DNA of 53,418 nt from CAZDKO01 sp964506075 [NCBI: uncultured bacterium] (GCA_964506075.1 CAZDKO010000002.1:64129-117546); one strand, 5' to 3'. Shown: positions 26,438 to 35,562, numbered from the stretch's first letter. Notes: generated by a model from the sequence alone, not told the origin. Made by a program: numbers and translations.

Positions 26438-27326
26438 CAGATGACTTTTGTTCCTTTTCTTTTTTAAATTCAAAAGTACTCTGGACTAATGTATCCACCG
26501 GAATCTTTTTTATATTTCGTCCGGCTATATCTTTAGCAAACCAGATACTGTGAGTGGGACACTTTTTGACACATTCGCCGCAGGCCACGCAAAGCTCCGG
26601 ATTAATTCTCGGCAGATTATTTTCCATGGTGATAGCCTGGACAGGACAGATTTTTACGCAAAGACCGCAACCGATACAACCGATCCGGCAAACCTCTTTA
26701 ACCTGTTTACCTCTATCCCGGGAAAGACAAAGGACAAAAACCCGTTGGGTCCTTGGAACTAATTCGATTATCTGGCGCGGACAGCTGTTCACACAGTGCC
26801 CGCAGCCGACACATTTATCCTCATCTATAACCGGTAAGCCGTTTTCTCCCATCCGAATGGCGTCAAACGGACAGCTTTTAATACAAGTTCCCAGTCCCAG
26901 ACAACCGTAGTCGCAGCCTTTTTTCCCCCCGGCTACCAGAGATACTGCCCGGCAGTCAGTTATACCCTGGTAATCAAATTTTTCCCGGGCTTCGCTATAA
27001 CCTCCCCGGCAGCGGACCAGAGCAATCTCTTTTTCTCTAATTTCCACCTTTACTCCCATTGTCTGCGCGATTTTACGGTTTACTTCTTCCCCACCGGGTA
27101 AGCAGAGATTCGGTTTTACCTTGCCTCCGATAAGTTCTTCGGCATAGCTCTGGCAGCCGGCAAAACCGCAGGCCCCGCAGTTTCCTCCGGGTAATATCTC
27201 AATGATTTTTTCTAACTTCGGATCGGTTTTGACCGCCAGAACTTTATAGGCCAAAGCTAAGCCAAACCCCATTATCAAACCTAAAATACCCAGAATTAAA
27301 GCTGCAATAAAAATTAATTCACTCAT
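26421..27326 (-). CDS. rnfB: Rnf electron-transport complex subunit B
   Basis: 301 residues. A short membrane anchor (LIFIAALILGILGLIMGFGLAL) is followed by the CxxCxxxxC-type 4Fe-4S domain GGNCGACGFAGCQSYAEEL with a distal Cys. Two double-cluster ferredoxin modules then follow (CLGLGTCIKSCP with CVGCGHCVNSCP, and CIGCGLCVKICP with CVACGECVKKCP). It accepts electrons from reduced ferredoxin and passes them into the Rnf complex. The many cysteines predict at least five iron-sulfur clusters. It is last of the six rnf genes. Confidence 0.95.
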   Translation of the reverse strand: MSELIFIAALILGILGLIMGFGLALAYKVLAVKTDPKLEKIIEILPGGNCGACGFAGCQSYAEELIGGKVKPNLCLPGGEEVNRKIAQTMGVKVEIREKEIALVRCRGGYSEAREKFDYQGITDCRAVSLVAGGKKGCDYGCLGLGTCIKSCPFDAIRMGENGLPVIDEDKCVGCGHCVNSCPRQIIELVPRTQRVFVLCLSRDRGKQVKEVCRIGCIGCGLCVKICPVQAITMENNLPRINPELCVACGECVKKCPTHSIWFAKDIAGRNIKKIPVDTLVQSTFEFKKEKEQKSSDAENK

Positions 27327-27346
27327 TTTTTCCTGTTAGTTTTATT

Positions 27347-27952
27347 TTATAATCCAAACAATCCCTGGAAACCCAGAAAAGTAAGCGCCATAAGACTGGC
27401 GGTAATAAAAGCTATAGGATAATCTTTAAACACTTCAGGAATAGGAGCCAAAACAATTTTTTCCCTGAGAGAGGCGAAAATAACGATGACAACGGTATAG
27501 CCTAACCCGACCGAAAAGCTATAGACTAAAGTTTTCAGGAAATTTAAAGAATAATCAATAGAAAGAAAGGCAATGGCTAATATCGCGCAGTTAGTGGTAA
27601 TTAAGGGGAGATAAATTCCCATTGCCTTGTATAAAGCCGGGCTGAAACGCCGAATCAGCATTTCTTCAAGCTGAACAAGGCTGGCAATAACGAGTATAAA
27701 AGAAGCGGTTCTTAAAAATGTCAAATCAAAATGAAAAGCCGAAGTGGTCGGATTAAGCAGAAAATAATATACCAACCAGCCGGCCAGTGAAGACATTACC
27801 ATAACGAAAATAACGGCAAATCCCATCCCCAGGGAGGTTTTTATATCTTTGCTTACTCCAAAGAAAGAACAAAGCCCGAGAAATTTCATCAGAAGAATAT
27901 TATGAATTAATATGGCGTTTAAAGCGATTAAAAAAACATTCATCTCATTCAT
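27347..27952 (-). CDS. rnfA: Rnf complex subunit A
   Basis: 201 residues with six predicted membrane helices. The NqrE/RnfA signatures are HNILLMKFLGLCSFFGVS near the N terminus and MGIYLPLITTNCAILAIAFL in the middle. The two conserved cysteines in those half-helices are thought to hold an Fe-S cluster shared with RnfE. It overlaps the end of rnfE by 4 bp. Confidence 0.95.
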   Translation of the reverse strand: MNEMNVFLIALNAILIHNILLMKFLGLCSFFGVSKDIKTSLGMGFAVIFVMVMSSLAGWLVYYFLLNPTTSAFHFDLTFLRTASFILVIASLVQLEEMLIRRFSPALYKAMGIYLPLITTNCAILAIAFLSIDYSLNFLKTLVYSFSVGLGYTVVIVIFASLREKIVLAPIPEVFKDYPIAFITASLMALTFLGFQGLFGL

Positions 27953-28578
27953 ATTACTTTTTTCCCTTTTATTTTTTTAAGCCCGGCGATGAGAAAAGCT
28001 ATGGTTAAAAAAGCCCCCGGAGGAAGAATCATTAACACGGCCGGAGAAAAATTTTCTCCGGTTATCTTAATTTGAAAAGGCGGAATAAAAAGAAAAGGAG
28101 TGGGATTAGTTATTGCCCCGGTTCCCAGGCTTTCCCTGATAAAACCAATTACACAAATAGCGGTCAGGAAACCTATTCCCATCCCCAAGCCGTCAAAAAT
28201 AGATAAAATAATGTTATTTTTAGAAGCAAACCCTTCAGCGCGGCCTAAAATAATACAGTTAACCACTATCAAGGGAACAAAAACCCCCAGAGATTTATAG
28301 AGAGAAGGAAGATAAGCATGCATCGTATAATCAATAATCGTTACAAAGGTGGAAATAATAATGATGAAAACCGGTATCCGTATCTGTGAAGGGATAATCC
28401 GCCTGAGGAAAGCCACAGAAAAATTAGAACAGATTAAAACGAAAATAGTCGCCAACCCCATACCGAAAGCATCTCTAACTGTGGTTGAACAGGCAAGAAT
28501 CGGGCATAACCCGATCATCAAAATGAGGACCGGATTCTCCCGGATTATCCCGCGCGTAAGAACTTCTTTTTCGCTCAT
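27949..28578 (-). CDS. rnfE: Rnf complex subunit E
   Basis: 209 residues, six helices, paralogous to RnfA. Its diagnostic half-helix motifs are MIGLCPILACSTTVRDAFGMG and LGVFVPLIVVNCIILGRAEGFAS, with the paired cysteines in place. It starts 24 bp after the rnfG stop and is coupled to rnfA. Confidence 0.95.
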   Translation of the reverse strand: MSEKEVLTRGIIRENPVLILMIGLCPILACSTTVRDAFGMGLATIFVLICSNFSVAFLRRIIPSQIRIPVFIIIISTFVTIIDYTMHAYLPSLYKSLGVFVPLIVVNCIILGRAEGFASKNNIILSIFDGLGMGIGFLTAICVIGFIRESLGTGAITNPTPFLFIPPFQIKITGENFSPAVLMILPPGAFLTIAFLIAGLKKIKGKKVI

Positions 28579-28602
28579 CAGCTTCTCTACCCGATTATAT
28601 TT

Positions 28603-29151
28603 TTAAAAATTCCAGTATTCTTTTAATTCATTTTCAAAGAAATTTATGGCTTCATTAATCCCGTTTACTACGGCCCGGGAAGAAATGGTGGCTGAGGTAA
28701 TCGCCTCTATTTTTCCGTTTTGCGGGTCCTCGCTGGTTAAAGAAATCTCTCCTTTAATTTTTCCTGTAAATTGACTCATAAACTTCGGCTCGGTTATTTT
28801 CGCTCCCAGACCGGGCGTTTCATTATGTTCCAGAACCCGAAAATTTACGATTTTACCGTTTGTATCCAAACCAATCAAAAGCTTTATTTCCCCGCCATAT
28901 CCTATGGTGCTGACCGGAATAATATAGCCGATTATATTCTCTTCTTTTCCGTAAGCGATAAAATAAGACTGGTTATTTTTATTTTCTTCTTTAAATTTTT
29001 CCGCCGCACTGAATACGTCTTTGAGAAAGACGTCAGGCCGGCTTTGAGCCGCAATTTTATCTTTAGTGTGTTGATAAACCTGAGCCAGGCATACGGCAGA
29101 AATAAAACAAACCAGTCCTAAAAGAATACCGGTTTTAATAATCTTAAACAT
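28603..29151 (-). CDS. rnfG: Rnf complex subunit G (covalent FMN)
   Basis: About 182 residues. An N-terminal membrane helix is followed by an FMN-binding domain. The flavinylation site is the ITSATISSRAV motif near the C terminus, with the threonine before ISS expected to carry FMN. ETPGLGAKI upstream is also typical. The ATG at 29151 is preferred because GGAGGG precedes it by seven bases. The TTG at 29166 would only add five residues. It overlaps the end of rnfD by 8 bp. Confidence 0.93.
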   Translation of the reverse strand: MFKIIKTGILLGLVCFISAVCLAQVYQHTKDKIAAQSRPDVFLKDVFSAAEKFKEENKNNQSYFIAYGKEENIIGYIIPVSTIGYGGEIKLLIGLDTNGKIVNFRVLEHNETPGLGAKITEPKFMSQFTGKIKGEISLTSEDPQNGKIEAITSATISSRAVVNGINEAINFFENELKEYWNF

Positions 29152-30100
29152 GTTTTTTCCCTCCAAAAAGACGCGGTTGGGTATAACTCTCTATTAAAGG
29201 GGTAAAGGCATTCATAAAAAGGATAGAAAAACATACACCTTCGGGAAGGCGTCCCCAGAATCTGATTAAGCAGGTTATCAGACCACAGCCAATTCCAAAA
29301 ATTATTTTTCCTGCGGGTGTAATAGGCGAGGTAACATAATCCGTAGCCATAAAAAAAGCGCCTAACAATAATCCCCCGCTTAAAAGATGAAACAACGGCG
29401 TTTCTTGTTTAAAAACAAAAGATAAGAAGGCCACCGTCCCCAGATAAAAAAACGGGATGTGCCAGGAGATTCTTTTTCTTATTAAAAGATAGATTCCTCC
29501 CAGAAGCAGACAAAAAGCAGAAGTTTCCCCCATTGAACCGCCGATATTACCCCAGAATAAAGCCGGATAATCCGGTAACGTTTGATTTGCGGCTTCCATC
29601 CCTTTAGCTATAGCCAAAGGAGTCGCTCCGGTAATTCCTTTCAAGGTTTCTCCCCAGCTGGAACGCGGGATGAGCCAGGTACTCATATAAGCCGACCAGG
29701 AGACGCTGAGAACGGCTCTCCCGACCAGAGCCGGGTTAAAAATATTATAACCTAACCCTCCGAAAAGCTGTTTACCCAAAACTATAGCGGTTACCCCGCC
29801 GATAAAAGCCAGCCACCAGGGTAACCCGGCCGGTAAACAAAGGGCTAAAAGGATACCGGTTAATAAAGCACTGTTATCATTAATGGAAACAGGCATTTTC
29901 CGCAGTCTTTTAAAGACTGCTTCGGATAATAAACAGGCCGAAGTAGTGGCTAATAAAATCTTTACCGCCTCCCAGCTGAAAAAATATATACTGGCAATAA
30001 TGGCCGGCGTTAAAGCTAAAATAACCTCAAACATTATCAAGGGAGTAGTCAACCGACATTTAATATGAGGCGAAACGGAGACTAAATATTTATCGTTCAT
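29144..30100 (-). CDS. rnfD: Rnf complex subunit D (covalent FMN, ion-translocating core)
   Basis: 318 residues with about nine helices. Family marks are the N-terminal SVSPHIKCRLTTPLIMFEVI, QLFGGLGYNIFNPALVGRAVL in the centre, and ITGATPLAIAKG, whose threonine is the likely flavin-attachment residue. ATDYVTSPITPAGKIIFGIGCG follows near the C terminus. With RnfA and RnfE it forms the ion-pumping membrane core. It sits 13 bp after rnfC. Confidence 0.95.
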   Translation of the reverse strand: MNDKYLVSVSPHIKCRLTTPLIMFEVILALTPAIIASIYFFSWEAVKILLATTSACLLSEAVFKRLRKMPVSINDNSALLTGILLALCLPAGLPWWLAFIGGVTAIVLGKQLFGGLGYNIFNPALVGRAVLSVSWSAYMSTWLIPRSSWGETLKGITGATPLAIAKGMEAANQTLPDYPALFWGNIGGSMGETSAFCLLLGGIYLLIRKRISWHIPFFYLGTVAFLSFVFKQETPLFHLLSGGLLLGAFFMATDYVTSPITPAGKIIFGIGCGLITCLIRFWGRLPEGVCFSILFMNAFTPLIESYTQPRLFGGKKHV

Positions 30101-30113
30101 TATTTATGGTTCT

Positions 30114-31445
30114 TTATATGGTTTTTTTAAGCTGTAAAAGCTGGTTTTTAGCAAATTTAATCCAGTGAACTAAAGGGATGCCTGAAGGACAGTTATAAGC
30201 ACAGGCCCCGCATTCTATGCAATCATGAACGTGATATTCTTCCGATTTTTCCCAGAGATTATTCTGGGCAAATAGAATAATTTTATTCGGCATGAGATTA
30301 ACCGGACAAACTTCCAGGCATCTTCCGCACTGAATACAGGGGCGTTCTTTTTTCAATATAACCATATCTTGTGATAAAACAAGGATGCCTGAACAGGCTT
30401 TAATTATGGGTGCATCCAAACTGAATTGGGCTATTCCCATCATCGGTCCCCCCATAATAATTTTTCTGGGTTCTTTTTTAAACCCGCCGCTTTTATCTAT
30501 TAAATCACCAATAGTTGTCCCTATTTTTACCCGGTAGTTTCCCGGATTATTAACCGCTCCGGCTAAAGTAACGACTCTCTCTATTAGCGGTTTTTCTTCA
30601 TACAAAGCCTGATACACCGCGTAGGCGGTTCCCACGTTACTGACCACGACTCCTACATGAAAAGGAAGGCTTCCGGAAGGGACTTCCCGCTTCAAGACCG
30701 CTTTAATGAGCTGCTTTTCGGCTCCCTGAGGATATTTTACTTTTAACACCACCACCTTTATTTTTGACTCCTGGATAGTAATCTTTCGAAAAATTTCAAT
30801 GGCATCAAGTTTATTTTCCTCTATAGCGATGTAGGCTTTTTCCGCTTCCACGGCTTGCATCAGTAATTTTAAGCCTTTAAGTATTTCCCGGGGTTTTTCA
30901 ATCATCAAACGGTGGTCACAGGTTAAAAAAGGTTCACATTCCACCCCGTTTAAAATATACGTATTAATTTTTTTATCTTTCGGGGGAGAAATTTTTATCC
31001 AGGTAGGAAAAGCCGCTCCTCCCAGACCCACAATTCCTTTTTCTTTGATTTCTTCAATTATCTCATGAGAAGTGAGAGAGGATAATTCTTCTTTTGGAGC
31101 TTTTTTCTCGGGGGTTTCTCCGTCTCCTTCAATTATAATGGCGTCTCCCTTACCTTTGAGAGGATGAAATGTTTTTTTAATCTGGGTAATTTTACCGTTG
31201 ATAGAAGCATGAATCGGAGCAGAAAAAATGCCGGCAGCTTCAGCAATCTTTGTCCCTTCATAAACCTCATCCCCAATATTATATAAAGGTCGGGCCGGTT
31301 TTCCAATATGCTGTTCCAGGGGAATAATGACTTTTTGCGGTACAGGCAGAGATTGAATAGGTTTCCCGGATGTTTCTTTCTTAAAATCAGCCGGCAGTCT
31401 AACGCCGCCTTTAAAACTTAACGCTTCGGTTGAATGAATAGGCAT
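30114..31445 (-). CDS. rnfC: Rnf complex subunit C (NADH-side subunit)
   Basis: 443 residues. The N-terminal FKGGVRLPADFK is followed by a lipoyl-like barrel (KPARPLYNIGDEVYEG). The NADH/FMN Rossmann part has KGIVGLGGAAFPTWIKI and ILNGVECEPFLTCDHRLM. Two 4Fe-4S motifs lie near the end (CIQCGRCLEVCPVNLMP and CIECGACAYNCPSGIPL). It exchanges electrons with NAD+/NADH. It is first of the operon, 75 bp after nrdG. No strong promoter was found in that gap, so readthrough from the nrd operon is possible. Confidence 0.95.
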   Translation of the reverse strand: MPIHSTEALSFKGGVRLPADFKKETSGKPIQSLPVPQKVIIPLEQHIGKPARPLYNIGDEVYEGTKIAEAAGIFSAPIHASINGKITQIKKTFHPLKGKGDAIIIEGDGETPEKKAPKEELSSLTSHEIIEEIKEKGIVGLGGAAFPTWIKISPPKDKKINTYILNGVECEPFLTCDHRLMIEKPREILKGLKLLMQAVEAEKAYIAIEENKLDAIEIFRKITIQESKIKVVVLKVKYPQGAEKQLIKAVLKREVPSGSLPFHVGVVVSNVGTAYAVYQALYEEKPLIERVVTLAGAVNNPGNYRVKIGTTIGDLIDKSGGFKKEPRKIIMGGPMMGIAQFSLDAPIIKACSGILVLSQDMVILKKERPCIQCGRCLEVCPVNLMPNKIILFAQNNLWEKSEEYHVHDCIECGACAYNCPSGIPLVHWIKFAKNQLLQLKKTI

Positions 31446-31520
31446 TATTGATAAAATTCCTTGTAAATGTTATTATCCCCGTTTAAAATCTAATCTTAAA
31501 AGTTAGTTTATTTTAAAGAA

Positions 31521-32243
31521 TTACCTGGCCCGGACCGCTACTTTTTTGACATACTTCCCGGCAATCTCAGCCATTTTATCCAGTTCCTCTCTGGAATAAG
31601 TGGCGCTTTCAGATACTGCCGGGTGAAGGGTTTTTCCAGAAACAAACTGTTGTAAAACGTAATAAGCGGCCCCCTGTATTATTTTAGAAATTTCTTCTAT
31701 ATCCGTTTTATCCAGAAGCGCCGGGACTACGGTCGTTCGGAATTCGTAGTCAATTTCAGCTATTTTTAAAATTTCTATACTTTCCAATATATCGTTTGTT
31801 TTTATATCTACCCCGGTAATTTCCGCGTATTTTTTCAGCGGCCCTTTTATATCCATAGCCACATAATCTACGAGTCTGTCGCCAATCAAATGTTTTAAAA
31901 TTTCAGGGTTAGAACCGTTGGTATCCAGTTTGACCAACAAACCGGTTTCTCTTAATTGGCGGATAAATTCCGGCAGTTCCGGATAAATAGTCGGCTCTCC
32001 GCCGCAAAGAACAACCCCATCAATCCAGTTTTTATTTTTAGCCAGATAGTTCTTGACCTCATCAAAAGGGATAGTTTTTAAAAGTTCAGGGGTTTCTACC
32101 AGTTCTACGGAGTAACAGTATTGACAGCGAAAATTACAATAAGGAAGAAAAATAGTAGAAACAATTTTCCCTTCCCAGTCTATCAGAGAGTTTTCCTGAA
32201 GGCCTTTAATTTCTATTAATTCAGGGATAGAAAACAACGTCAT
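31521..32243 (-). CDS. nrdG: Anaerobic ribonucleotide reductase activating enzyme (radical SAM)
   Basis: 240 residues. It is a radical SAM activase that installs the glycyl radical on NrdD. The cluster-binding motif is CNFRCQYC (CxxxCxxC), preceded by STIFLPY and followed by VVLCGGEPTIYPELPEFI, typical of the pyruvate-formate-lyase-activase/NrdG group. The N-terminal GLQENSLIDWEGKIV is the motif of the longer NrdG type found with thermophile- and archaeal-like NrdD. It overlaps the thioredoxin-like gene by 4 bp. Confidence 0.92.
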   Translation of the reverse strand: MTLFSIPELIEIKGLQENSLIDWEGKIVSTIFLPYCNFRCQYCYSVELVETPELLKTIPFDEVKNYLAKNKNWIDGVVLCGGEPTIYPELPEFIRQLRETGLLVKLDTNGSNPEILKHLIGDRLVDYVAMDIKGPLKKYAEITGVDIKTNDILESIEILKIAEIDYEFRTTVVPALLDKTDIEEISKIIQGAAYYVLQQFVSGKTLHPAVSESATYSREELDKMAEIAGKYVKKVAVRAR

Positions 32244-32518
32244 TGGGAAATTTCAGTTAATGATTGTTTTAGTTCTTCAGATAAAGGGACGGTCCCATCC
32301 CACCTTTTTATTATTTTATTATCTTTTTCCAATATTACCGCCGGAATTTTCCCTACATCATAAAAAGCCCCTTCGGCTAAACCTTCCGCCGTGTCCAGAT
32401 TGTAATAAATCACCTCGATTTTATCCTGACAATTCCAGTGAGCCAGAAAAAAAGAAATCTTTTGCTTGGCTGATTGACAGGCACTACAGGTCTCTTTGCC
32501 GAAAATTTTTAATTTCAT
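32240..32518 (-). CDS. Thioredoxin/glutaredoxin-like protein in the nrd operon
   Basis: 92 residues with a CSAC redox motif near the N terminus (KETCSACQSAKQKI) and the cis-proline strand at VGKIPAVILEKD, ending in RWDGTVPLSEEL. The fold is thioredoxin-like, of glutaredoxin length, with no signal peptide. Its position exactly between nrdD and nrdG, with 1-bp and overlapping junctions, makes it the likely electron donor that re-reduces NrdD after each turnover. That role is inference from context and from redoxin-dependent class III reductases. Confidence 0.82.
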   Translation of the reverse strand: MKLKIFGKETCSACQSAKQKISFFLAHWNCQDKIEVIYYNLDTAEGLAEGAFYDVGKIPAVILEKDNKIIKRWDGTVPLSEELKQSLTEISQ

Positions 32519-32519
32519 T

Positions 32520-34919
32520 TTACAGTACCTTATAATTACCTTTCTGTCTGTCTTTTAATTCTCCATGTTTAGATTTATTCCAGTTGTTAACCCGGCTGAA
32601 ATACCCGACTACTCTGGTTACCCCGTATATATCGCTCCCCTGACATGATTCACAGCTGCTTAAAAGGCCTTTACTGAGAGAATGGCAATCATTACATATC
32701 GTAAATTCAGGAGAAATGGTAAGTTGCGCCGCCTGCGTATTTTTATAGGTTTTTTCCACCAGATTAAAAATACTTTCCGCCGGGGGCCTCTGTTCGCCGA
32801 CAAAAGCATGAAGTATAGCTCCGGATTCAATCATGGTGTGGAATTTGCTTTGTTTTTCAATTCTTTCAACCAGGCTGATCGGGGCATCGGCTCTAAAATG
32901 GATGGAGTTAGTGTAATACTGTTCATCATTTTCAACGCTGCCTTTAATTACCGATTGCGCCTCGAGATATTCTTTCATATCGACTTTGGCGAGCCGTCGG
33001 GCGGCTGATTCGGCCGGACTTTCCTCAAGAGAAAAATGGAGGTTATATTTCTTCTCCGCCTCTTTAGCTTTCAGATACATAAAAGAAATTATCTTCAGTC
33101 CCAGTTTAAAAGTATCGTCGTCTTCATGCAACTCTTTCCCCGTCAGGAATTGAACACATTCATTTAAACCGATTATCCCGATTATATACGTGGCTTTTTC
33201 TAAATCAATGTAAGGCCGGCCGTCTTTGGCTAATTTCCCGACTTCCCAGAGGGGCATTCCCGGTTCCTTCATTAAAAGAGAAATAAAATCTTTTTTCTGC
33301 AGATGCGCTTTAACCGCTAAATTTATTCCCAGTTCAATCTCGTGAAATACCTTATCTATATTTCCTCTACCGGCACGGTAAGCCGCTTGAGGCAGATTTA
33401 TAGTGACATTCTGAAAACCGCAAAAACGCATACTTTCCGGGTGGTCAATCATGTAATTATCCTTAATCCGGGTGCGAAGACGACAGCAGGCTGACAGGGT
33501 TACATCATCACGGTCAAAAACAAAATAAGGGGTGCCGTTTTCACTTGAAACCTGACAGGCATATTTTAACAGTTCCAGTTGTTCCGGATGTTTAAAAGTA
33601 TCATCATTAATGTGCAGGTCACATTTAGGAAAAGCAAAGACATGTCCGTATCTGTCTCCGGCTCTCCAAACATCTAACATCGCCCGGGCAAAATCCTGAG
33701 CCTCTTTTTCGTATTCTGCATAAGTCTTGCCGGTGTATTCTCCTTTGGGCCCGATAGCCGGGATTTTCTTTAGATAAGTCGGTATTCCTAAATGCACGTT
33801 AGCGTCAATAAACAGTGTCTGTCCACCGCGGCTAAAGGCATTTTGAGAGCCGCTGTATATCAAATATTGAGCTTCCTGCAACAATTCATCATATTTCATC
33901 CCGACCAGAAAAGGGGCATAAAAAACATTTAAATAGCCTATGCCCAGCGCTCCGGCGTAATAAGCCTGCATGGAAGCTAAAAACGTATTAAGATGCCCGG
34001 TTAATGTCCGGGCGTGAGCGGCCGGGGCAGAACTGGTATAAAGATTTTCAAGCTCCAAACCGAACTTTTTAATGTATTCCAGAGAATGAGACGAACAATA
34101 TACCCGGGTCGGATAGCCTAAATCATGTAAATGAATTATCCCTCTCATATGGGCATCAGAGATGTCCCGGCTGAATATTCGGCTTAAAGCATATTGTTTA
34201 AGCGTATTTTCGGCTATGGCCAGGTTAATCGCTTCAGGATTATTGGCGGCAATATTGCTGTTTTCATTGCTTTTATTCATAACCAGTTGCTCTAAATCAT
34301 ACGAAGGCATACCGACAACAACCTGTCTGGCTAACTTAGTTTTATAATTCCGCTTAAAAAGTTCATTATCAACTAATTCTCTGATTAAAGTAGTGGAAAT
34401 CTGGTCAAATTCTGACTGGAATATTTTTTGCTCAACGGCATTGGCTATCTCTTCAGCGACGTCCTTTTCCACTTCGGCTTCTTTCTGTAACGCTTGAGAA
34501 ATATATCTTTTGTTCCAGGACATAATTTCATTCCGGCTGGAAGGAAAAACCAGTAAAGAAAGGTCGGTGGTATTGCCTCCTTTTTCCCGGACGTTTTTTC
34601 TTACTTTAAGACCTTCTCTATGACGGGTCCGTTTATCTCTATACAAAATATAGGCTTTGGCCGTTTTGGCGTGTCCGGTTTCAATTAAGACTTTCTCGAC
34701 AATATCCTGAATGTCTTCAATTGTCGGGATTTTGTTGACGTATTTTTTTTGAAGAAAAAGGGTTACCGCTTCACTCAGTTCCTCGGCCAGAAGCCTGTCT
34801 TCGCCTCCGACTGAACAGGCCGCTTTAAAAATGGCTTCGGTAATTTTTCTTTTATCAAAAGGAACGTATTGCCCATCACGTTTTTGAACCAGCTCCATAT
34901 TAGCAATTTTTGTTTCCAT
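32520..34919 (-). CDS. nrdD: Class III (anaerobic) ribonucleoside-triphosphate reductase
   Basis: 799 residues. It reduces NTPs to dNTPs using a glycyl radical. The ATP-cone allosteric domain (residues ~10-100, with KRDGQYVPFDKRKI) comes first, then the barrel, with a CC pair at C478-C479 (SACCRLR). A C-terminal zinc ribbon follows (CNDC and CESC), and the glycyl radical loop RVVGY has Gly772. The tail GNYKVL ends just after it. One base separates it from the upstream nrdR stop side and from the downstream redoxin. No class I or II reductase is in the window. Confidence 0.96.
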   Translation of the reverse strand: METKIANMELVQKRDGQYVPFDKRKITEAIFKAACSVGGEDRLLAEELSEAVTLFLQKKYVNKIPTIEDIQDIVEKVLIETGHAKTAKAYILYRDKRTRHREGLKVRKNVREKGGNTTDLSLLVFPSSRNEIMSWNKRYISQALQKEAEVEKDVAEEIANAVEQKIFQSEFDQISTTLIRELVDNELFKRNYKTKLARQVVVGMPSYDLEQLVMNKSNENSNIAANNPEAINLAIAENTLKQYALSRIFSRDISDAHMRGIIHLHDLGYPTRVYCSSHSLEYIKKFGLELENLYTSSAPAAHARTLTGHLNTFLASMQAYYAGALGIGYLNVFYAPFLVGMKYDELLQEAQYLIYSGSQNAFSRGGQTLFIDANVHLGIPTYLKKIPAIGPKGEYTGKTYAEYEKEAQDFARAMLDVWRAGDRYGHVFAFPKCDLHINDDTFKHPEQLELLKYACQVSSENGTPYFVFDRDDVTLSACCRLRTRIKDNYMIDHPESMRFCGFQNVTINLPQAAYRAGRGNIDKVFHEIELGINLAVKAHLQKKDFISLLMKEPGMPLWEVGKLAKDGRPYIDLEKATYIIGIIGLNECVQFLTGKELHEDDDTFKLGLKIISFMYLKAKEAEKKYNLHFSLEESPAESAARRLAKVDMKEYLEAQSVIKGSVENDEQYYTNSIHFRADAPISLVERIEKQSKFHTMIESGAILHAFVGEQRPPAESIFNLVEKTYKNTQAAQLTISPEFTICNDCHSLSKGLLSSCESCQGSDIYGVTRVVGYFSRVNNWNKSKHGELKDRQKGNYKVL

Positions 34920-34920
34920 A

Positions 34921-35382
34921 TCATTCCTCCTTTTGAGGTAACAAACCCTGCACGGCCCGCATAAATTCAGTTACATCTTTAAATTGGCGATATACAGAGG
35001 CAAAACGGACATAAGCGACTTCATCAATCTTTTTTAGGCGTTTCATTATTTCCTCACCAATCTCAGAACTTTTAATTTCCTTTACCAGTTTATTTTCTAA
35101 GAAGACTTCAATTTCATCAATAGTTTTTTCAATTTCTTCAATGCTTACAGGTCTTTTTTCACAGGACCTCATCAATCCATTTTTTATTTTATTTCGGTCA
35201 AAAGGTTCACGCCGGCCGTCTTTCTTAATTATCATAATCGGTATTTCTTCTATGTGTTCGTAGGTGGTGAAACGCTTATAACATTTGGAGCATTCACGGC
35301 GTCTTCTAATCGCTCTTCCCTCTTGAGCCAGGCGGGAATCAATTACTTTATCGTTATCTTCTCCACAGTATGGACACTGCAT
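34921..35382 (-). CDS. nrdR: Transcriptional repressor NrdR
   Basis: 153 residues, standard length. The N-terminal zinc ribbon is [15 protein letters not shown] with [17 protein letters not shown], followed by an ATP-cone domain ([17 protein letters not shown]). It senses (d)ATP and represses ribonucleotide reductase genes. Being first in the nrd operon and having NrdR-box-like sites in its own promoter, it is probably autoregulated. Confidence 0.96.
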   Translation of the reverse strand: MQCPYCGEDNDKVIDSRLAQEGRAIRRRRECSKCYKRFTTYEHIEEIPIMIIKKDGRREPFDRNKIKNGLMRSCEKRPVSIEEIEKTIDEIEVFLENKLVKEIKSSEIGEEIMKRLKKIDEVAYVRFASVYRQFKDVTEFMRAVQGLLPQKEE

Positions 35383-35484
35383 GAGGAAATCCCCTCTTTT
35401 ATGTCTTTCCCCGGTTTTGGCAGGTAAAATCTATTAGATTATATATAAATTAATAATTTAAACTATGGTTTTTACCTTAATTTT

Positions 35485-35531
35485 ATACATTATCTTGTGG
35501 GGATTTTATCCTACCATACTAAATATTGAAA
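35485..35531 (-). promoter_or_regulatory. Tandem NrdR boxes
   Basis: Two 16-bp sites, 35485-35500 and 35516-35531, start exactly 31 bp apart. Their - strand cores are CAATATTTAG (35519-35528), which fits the CWATATWTWG core of the published NrdR box completely, and CAAGATAATG (35488-35497), which fits 8 of 10. The 31-bp period (three helical turns) is the known spacing of paired NrdR boxes. One box falls in the promoter spacer and the other near the transcription start. Confidence 0.68.
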
Positions 35532-35537
35532 TGTCAA
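35508..35537 (-). promoter_or_regulatory. Promoter of the nrdR-nrdD-redoxin-nrdG operon
   Basis: On the - strand a perfect TTGACA (35532-35537) is followed after 18 bp by TAGGAT (35508-35513), with an extended -10 TGG just before it. Transcription would start near 35501, giving a leader of about 120 nt that is AT-rich and has no clear riboswitch structure. Confidence 0.6.
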
Positions 35538-35562
35538 GAGAAAAATGAAAGTTTGAGGAGAT

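Noticed and set aside
31446-31520. Promoter between nrdG and rnfC
   Set aside because: A GATAAT-like -10 exists but the best -35 (TTTAAG) is poor. Readthrough cannot be separated from a weak promoter by eye.
35383-35500. The ~120-nt nrdR leader as a riboswitch
   Set aside because: No conserved aptamer elements or strong stems are visible. The NrdR boxes explain regulation sufficiently.
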